NCBI RefSeq assembly: GCF_002075885.1
Contig: NZ_MDET01000004.1
Coordinates: forward strand, 62,001-126,000
Direction of reading: 5' to 3'
Source of the DNA: Manganibacter manganicus
Lineage (GTDB): Bacteria; Pseudomonadota; Alphaproteobacteria; Rhizobiales; Rhizobiaceae
DNA: 64,000 nucleotides
Each line of letters begins with the position of its first letter. Positions within the stretch are counted from its first letter, which is position 1. Shown piece after piece: positions 60,942 to 64,000 of this stretch. The notes below the pieces were generated by a model. That model saw nothing but the letters and a program-made list of their open reading frames with translations. It made no database searches and was not told the origin of the DNA. The translations under genes were made by a program, and so were the position numbers.

Positions 60942-61808
60942 ATGTCCCTGAAGGGAAAAACGCTGTTCATCTCGGGCGGTTCGCGCGGCATCGGGCTGGC
61001 GATTGCGCTTAGGGCCGCGCGCGATGGCGCCAATGTCGCCATTGCCGCAAAGACCGCCGCCCCGCATCCGAAATTGCCCGGCACGATTTATACGGCTGCG
61101 GAGAAAATCGAAAAGGCAGGCGGCAAGGCGCTGCCCATCATCTGCGATATCCGCGACGAGACACAGGTGGAGAAGGCGGTCGCGGCGACAGTGGAGCAGT
61201 TCGGCGGCATCGATATCTGCATCAACAATGCCAGCGCCATCCAGCTTACCGGCACGCTGGAAACCGACATGAAGCGCTTCGACCTGATGCATCAGGTCAA
61301 TATGCGGGGCACTTTCCTGGTGTCGAAAATGTGTATTCCGCACCTGCGCTTGGCCAAAAATCCTCATATTCTGAATCTGGCGCCGCCGCTCGATATGGCG
61401 GCGAAATGGTTCAAGGGGCATGTCGCCTACACCATGGCGAAATTCGGCATGTCGATGTGCACGCTCGGCATGAGCGCGGAGTTCGCCGCCGACGGCATTG
61501 CCGTCAATTCACTGTGGCCGCTCACCGCAATCGACACAGCTGCGGTGCGCAATCTGCTCGGGGGTGTTTCGGTGGCGCAGCAGTGCCGTTCGCCCGAAAT
61601 CATGGCGGATGCCGCCTGTGCGATCTTCAATCGGCCCTCCCGTGAGACGACCGGCAATTTCTATATCGACGAGGAGGTGCTGCGCGCCGAGGGCATCACC
61701 GACTTTTCCAGATATGCGCCACAGGCGACAGGGCCGCTTGCCGGCGACTTCTTCGTGCCGGATGAGGTTCTGGCACGCACGGACACCAAACTGACGCGGC
61801 TGTTATAG
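60942..61808 (+). CDS. Short-chain dehydrogenase/reductase, HSDL2-like
   Basis: 288 residues from ATG 60942 (GGAGG upstream). NAD(P)-binding SGGSRGIGLAIAL, NNASA and catalytic YTMAK. The block GMSMCTLGMSAEF and the LNL-x-PPL sequence match the HSDL2-like SDR group; the usual Ser of LSPPL is Ala in LAPPL here. Oxidises or reduces an unknown hydroxyl/carbonyl substrate, possibly a lipid-like molecule. Stand-alone. Confidence 0.88.
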   Translation: MSLKGKTLFISGGSRGIGLAIALRAARDGANVAIAAKTAAPHPKLPGTIYTAAEKIEKAGGKALPIICDIRDETQVEKAVAATVEQFGGIDICINNASAIQLTGTLETDMKRFDLMHQVNMRGTFLVSKMCIPHLRLAKNPHILNLAPPLDMAAKWFKGHVAYTMAKFGMSMCTLGMSAEFAADGIAVNSLWPLTAIDTAAVRNLLGGVSVAQQCRSPEIMADAACAIFNRPSRETTGNFYIDEEVLRAEGITDFSRYAPQATGPLAGDFFVPDEVLARTDTKLTRLL

Positions 61809-61812
61809 GTTG

Positions 61813-61845
61813 AAAAAATCCCTGCCGGCCCGAAGGCCGACAGGG
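61813..61845 (-). terminator. Rho-independent terminator of the OmpA-family gene
   Basis: Read on the minus strand, an 11-bp stem (with one G-T pair) and a TTCG-type loop is followed by ATTTTTT. It lies about 120 bases after the OmpA gene's stop and close to the SDR stop. Confidence 0.85.
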
Positions 61846-61966
61846 CATGTCCCGCTGGAGTCGGGACGAGGGCAGGGAACGCCCTTTCCGGAATCTGGGA
61901 ACCTAGGCCCGGTGTTTCAATGGCGGGCGCCGGTTCGGCGCCCTTCATCAATTCACCGGGCCGCCG

Positions 61967-64000
61967 TCACTCCGCACTGGCGACAGGCGAAACCAGCGGC
62001 GTAATGCGGCGAACCGCGACGCGGCGATTCTCGCGATTTGCCCCGTCCGTGTTCACCTTGAGGTACTCCTCGCCATAGCCCTGCGTGGTCAGATTTTCGG
62101 CCGGAATGTCGAAAACCTTGGTGAGCGCTTCGGCGACCGAATCGGCCCGTTCATCCGAAAGAACAAGGTTGGACTCGTCCGAACCGACGGCATCGGTGTG
62201 GCCTTCGATCAGGAAGGTTTCCGCCGGGTTCTGCTCGAGGATCTTGTTCATCGCCTCGCCAAGCGCCTCCAGCTTCGAAATCTGGTTTTCGCCGATATCA
62301 GCGGAACCGGTGTCGAAGGTGATGGTGTCGAGGTCGACGCGGCGCACCTTGTCGCGGATGCGAGCCGAATGGACCACCTCGTTGACCGAATAGATGCGTT
62401 CCACCGGCTCGACCGGGGGGGCGTCGAGATAGGTGTAGTAGTCCTCCGGCCGAGCGCGCTCGGCATCGAGGATGTATTCGTCGGCGGGAATGCTGAGCCG
62501 CAGCGGCGGCAAATCCGCGCCGGCATCGATGTAGCCGCGCTGAATCCGGTCGTAGTCATCTTCCGGAACATAATAGAGTACCACCTCGCGATCATCCGGC
62601 ATGATGCGTGAACGACGTACGATATCGCCGTAGGCATTGCGGATGGTGACGACACGCGCGCCATTGTCCTTGACGATAGTGGTGCGCGTGAAGCCACGCG
62701 GCAATTCCTCGACATAGCTGTCGCGGGCATGTCGCTCGAGCCTTTCGTTGGCATCGCGGTTATCGACATAGATGTTGTCGCCGAACTTCACGACAATCCT
62801 GTCGCCGAATTCCTTGACCACGTCGATGTTATCGCGCTTGCGTCTCTCCTCGCGGCGCTCGCGACGATCCTTGCGCCATTGCTCGGCATCGATGCGCTTG
62901 CCCTGCATGGCTTCCACCGATTCTATCTTGCCGATCCTTTCGATGGCGGATTGAGCGGCGGAATCCGAGCGCGGCGCGGCTTCGGCCTCGCCGGCCGGCT
63001 GTTCGGCTGGCTGCTCGGCCGGTTGCCTGACCTGGCGGCCTTCACCTCTGCGGCCAGCCTTCTTGGCGCTGTCGGGCAGGGGGGCGGCATCCTTGGGGAG
63101 AGGGCTTGCCTCGGTGTCGCTCTTCGGCATCGCCTGTTCTTCTTGCGTATCGGTCGGCAGTTCGGGCTGCGTGGCGTCGCGTTTGCCGCCCTCCGCTTCG
63201 CCGGTGGCCGGCGTCTGCTCGCCAGCCTTCTCCCCGGAAGTCGGTTTCTGTTCTTCCGGCGAAGCCTGCTGCGGCTCTGCCGCTTCCTCGCCACCCTTCT
63301 TCTTATTGAGGAACTCCCTCAACTCTTCCTTCTTGGATTTCGGCTGGGTTGCCTGGTCGGCCGGCTTTTCATCGGCAGCAGATCCCTTTTCAGTCTCGGC
63401 TGGCGTGGCTTCCCGCTTCGGCGCGGCTTCTTCCGCAGGTTCCCCGGCGGGTTTTGCTTGATCGTCAGATCCGGACTTCCGCGGCTTCGGCTTTTCGGCC
63501 TGCTGCGGCTCCGTCGTTTCTCCGCCGTCCTGCTTTTTGTCGAGGAACTCCTTCAGTTCCTTTTTCTTCGATTTCGGCTGAGTTGCCTGTTCGGCCGGCT
63601 CCTCGCTTTGCGCGGGCGCCTGTTCGGTCTCGGCCGGTTTGGCCTCCTCAGTGGATCGGCGCTGTTTGCGCTCGGATTGTTTTTCCTGCCGCTTGACGGC
63701 GGGCTTGGTTTCGCTTTCCTCACCTGCGGGTGCGGCCTGTTCATTCTGCTGGGCCGGTTCGGCCTGCTGTTGCTTTTGTTTGCGTTTTTCCCGGCGCGGC
63801 TTTTCTTCGGGCTTCATGGCCGGCGCCATTTCGCCTCCCGTATCGGCGGGCGCTGATTCTTCGCGTGGCGCGGGTTCGGCCTGCATTTCCTTGCGCTTCT
63901 CGCGGCGAGGCTTCTGCTCCGGCTCCGCCTGGGGCGAGGGTTCGTCCTGGGCCGCAGGTGCGGCTCGCTTTTCCTGCTGCTTTTTGCGGTTCGGCTTCTC
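61967..64000 (-). CDS. OmpA-family protein with long charged repeat N-terminus, 5' end beyond the window
   Basis: The frame is open to the window edge, so at least 677 residues; the start is not seen. The last ~110 residues form an OmpA/MotB peptidoglycan-binding domain (TFLIEGHTDAVGSDESN, LSDERADSVAEAL). A preceding ~130-residue region includes the stretches FGDRIVVKFGDNIYVDNRD and YYVPEDDYDRIQRGYIDAG. The upstream 400+ residues are Lys/Glu/Gln/Pro-rich with repeats, including two copies of a KSKKxELxEFLxKK block. It probably links outer membrane and cell wall; the charged part may be cytoplasmic or extended in the periplasm. Confidence 0.85.
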   Translation of the reverse strand, partial: EKPNRKKQQEKRAAPAAQDEPSPQAEPEQKPRREKRKEMQAEPAPREESAPADTGGEMAPAMKPEEKPRREKRKQKQQQAEPAQQNEQAAPAGEESETKPAVKRQEKQSERKQRRSTEEAKPAETEQAPAQSEEPAEQATQPKSKKKELKEFLDKKQDGGETTEPQQAEKPKPRKSGSDDQAKPAGEPAEEAAPKREATPAETEKGSAADEKPADQATQPKSKKEELREFLNKKKGGEEAAEPQQASPEEQKPTSGEKAGEQTPATGEAEGGKRDATQPELPTDTQEEQAMPKSDTEASPLPKDAAPLPDSAKKAGRRGEGRQVRQPAEQPAEQPAGEAEAAPRSDSAAQSAIERIGKIESVEAMQGKRIDAEQWRKDRRERREERRKRDNIDVVKEFGDRIVVKFGDNIYVDNRDANERLERHARDSYVEELPRGFTRTTIVKDNGARVVTIRNAYGDIVRRSRIMPDDREVVLYYVPEDDYDRIQRGYIDAGADLPPLRLSIPADEYILDAERARPEDYYTYLDAPPVEPVERIYSVNEVVHSARIRDKVRRVDLDTITFDTGSADIGENQISKLEALGEAMNKILEQNPAETFLIEGHTDAVGSDESNLVLSDERADSVAEALTKVFDIPAENLTTQGYGEEYLKVNTDGANRENRRVAVRRITPLVSPVASAE

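Noticed and set aside
62729..63856. 375-codon plus-strand Leu/Phe/Arg-rich frame that resembles a membrane protein
   Set aside because: It is the complement of the Lys/Glu/Gln-rich repeats of the OmpA-family gene, which gives false hydrophobic runs.

Overview
The window is GC-rich, densely coded chromosomal DNA from an alphaproteobacterium of the order Hyphomicrobiales (Rhizobiales). Family-level placement near Phyllobacteriaceae/Brucellaceae is an inference. Markers are the lrp-trxB-lsrB/vtlR locus followed by an AbcR-like small RNA, a dnaG-rpoD pair, separated carA and carB genes, a rhizobial-type CspA, UvrB with long extensions, and palindromic intergenic repeats. I see no prophage, plasmid, insertion sequence, CRISPR array, tRNA or rRNA. 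This is mostly core genome with small accessory insertions. The most interesting signals are regulatory, not a large new gene system.

Layout. 1-10 kb: uvrB (3' end cut by the window edge), a CapA-like protein, a minus-strand unit of GMC oxidoreductase, enolase-superfamily dehydratase and perhaps a SemiSWEET sugar transporter, a YciA thioesterase, a divergent HxlR regulator/FMN reductase pair, and a CNNM/CorC-like membrane protein. 10-17 kb: two tandem extensin-like proteins, DUF3775 and DUF486 proteins, greA with a possible leader terminator, and LPS heptose genes (waaC, hldE, gmhA). 17-25 kb: Lrp regulator, trxB, lsrB, the AbcR-like sRNA, an atypical EF-G paralogue, a Tat-exported peptide-binding protein and a cupin. 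25-32 kb: aspartate aminotransferase, EAL protein, GST, CspA, a secreted protein, Ogt, a lipoprotein transglycosylase, a small unknown gene and an eroded hicAB pair. 32-48 kb: carB, ArsR/MFS pair, DHFR-like protein, methyltransferase, mntH/mntR, a YpfJ-type metalloprotease, oxidoreductase/LysR pair, TetA-like MFS, carA, yqeY and DUF1801. 48-56 kb: Na/Pi cotransporter, RcnB-like protein, dnaG, rpoD. 56-64 kb: lactonase-type MBL protein with AraC regulator, LysE exporter, YjbQ, a PadR regulator with a striking inverted repeat, HlyU, TetR/VOC pair, SDR, and an OmpA-family protein with a very long charged N-terminus that runs off the right end.

How the genes work together. carA and carB encode the two subunits of carbamoyl-phosphate synthetase about 10 kb apart. 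gmhA, hldE and waaC supply successive steps of inner-core heptose synthesis and transfer. MntR probably represses the divergent mntH. LsrB/VtlR is flanked by trxB and by an sRNA gene preceded by a LysR-type T-N11-A palindrome, so a local regulator-to-sRNA circuit is likely. Several regulators (ArsR, TetR, PadR, HxlR, LysR, AraC) sit beside or opposite one likely target, and three of them have clear palindromic operator candidates.
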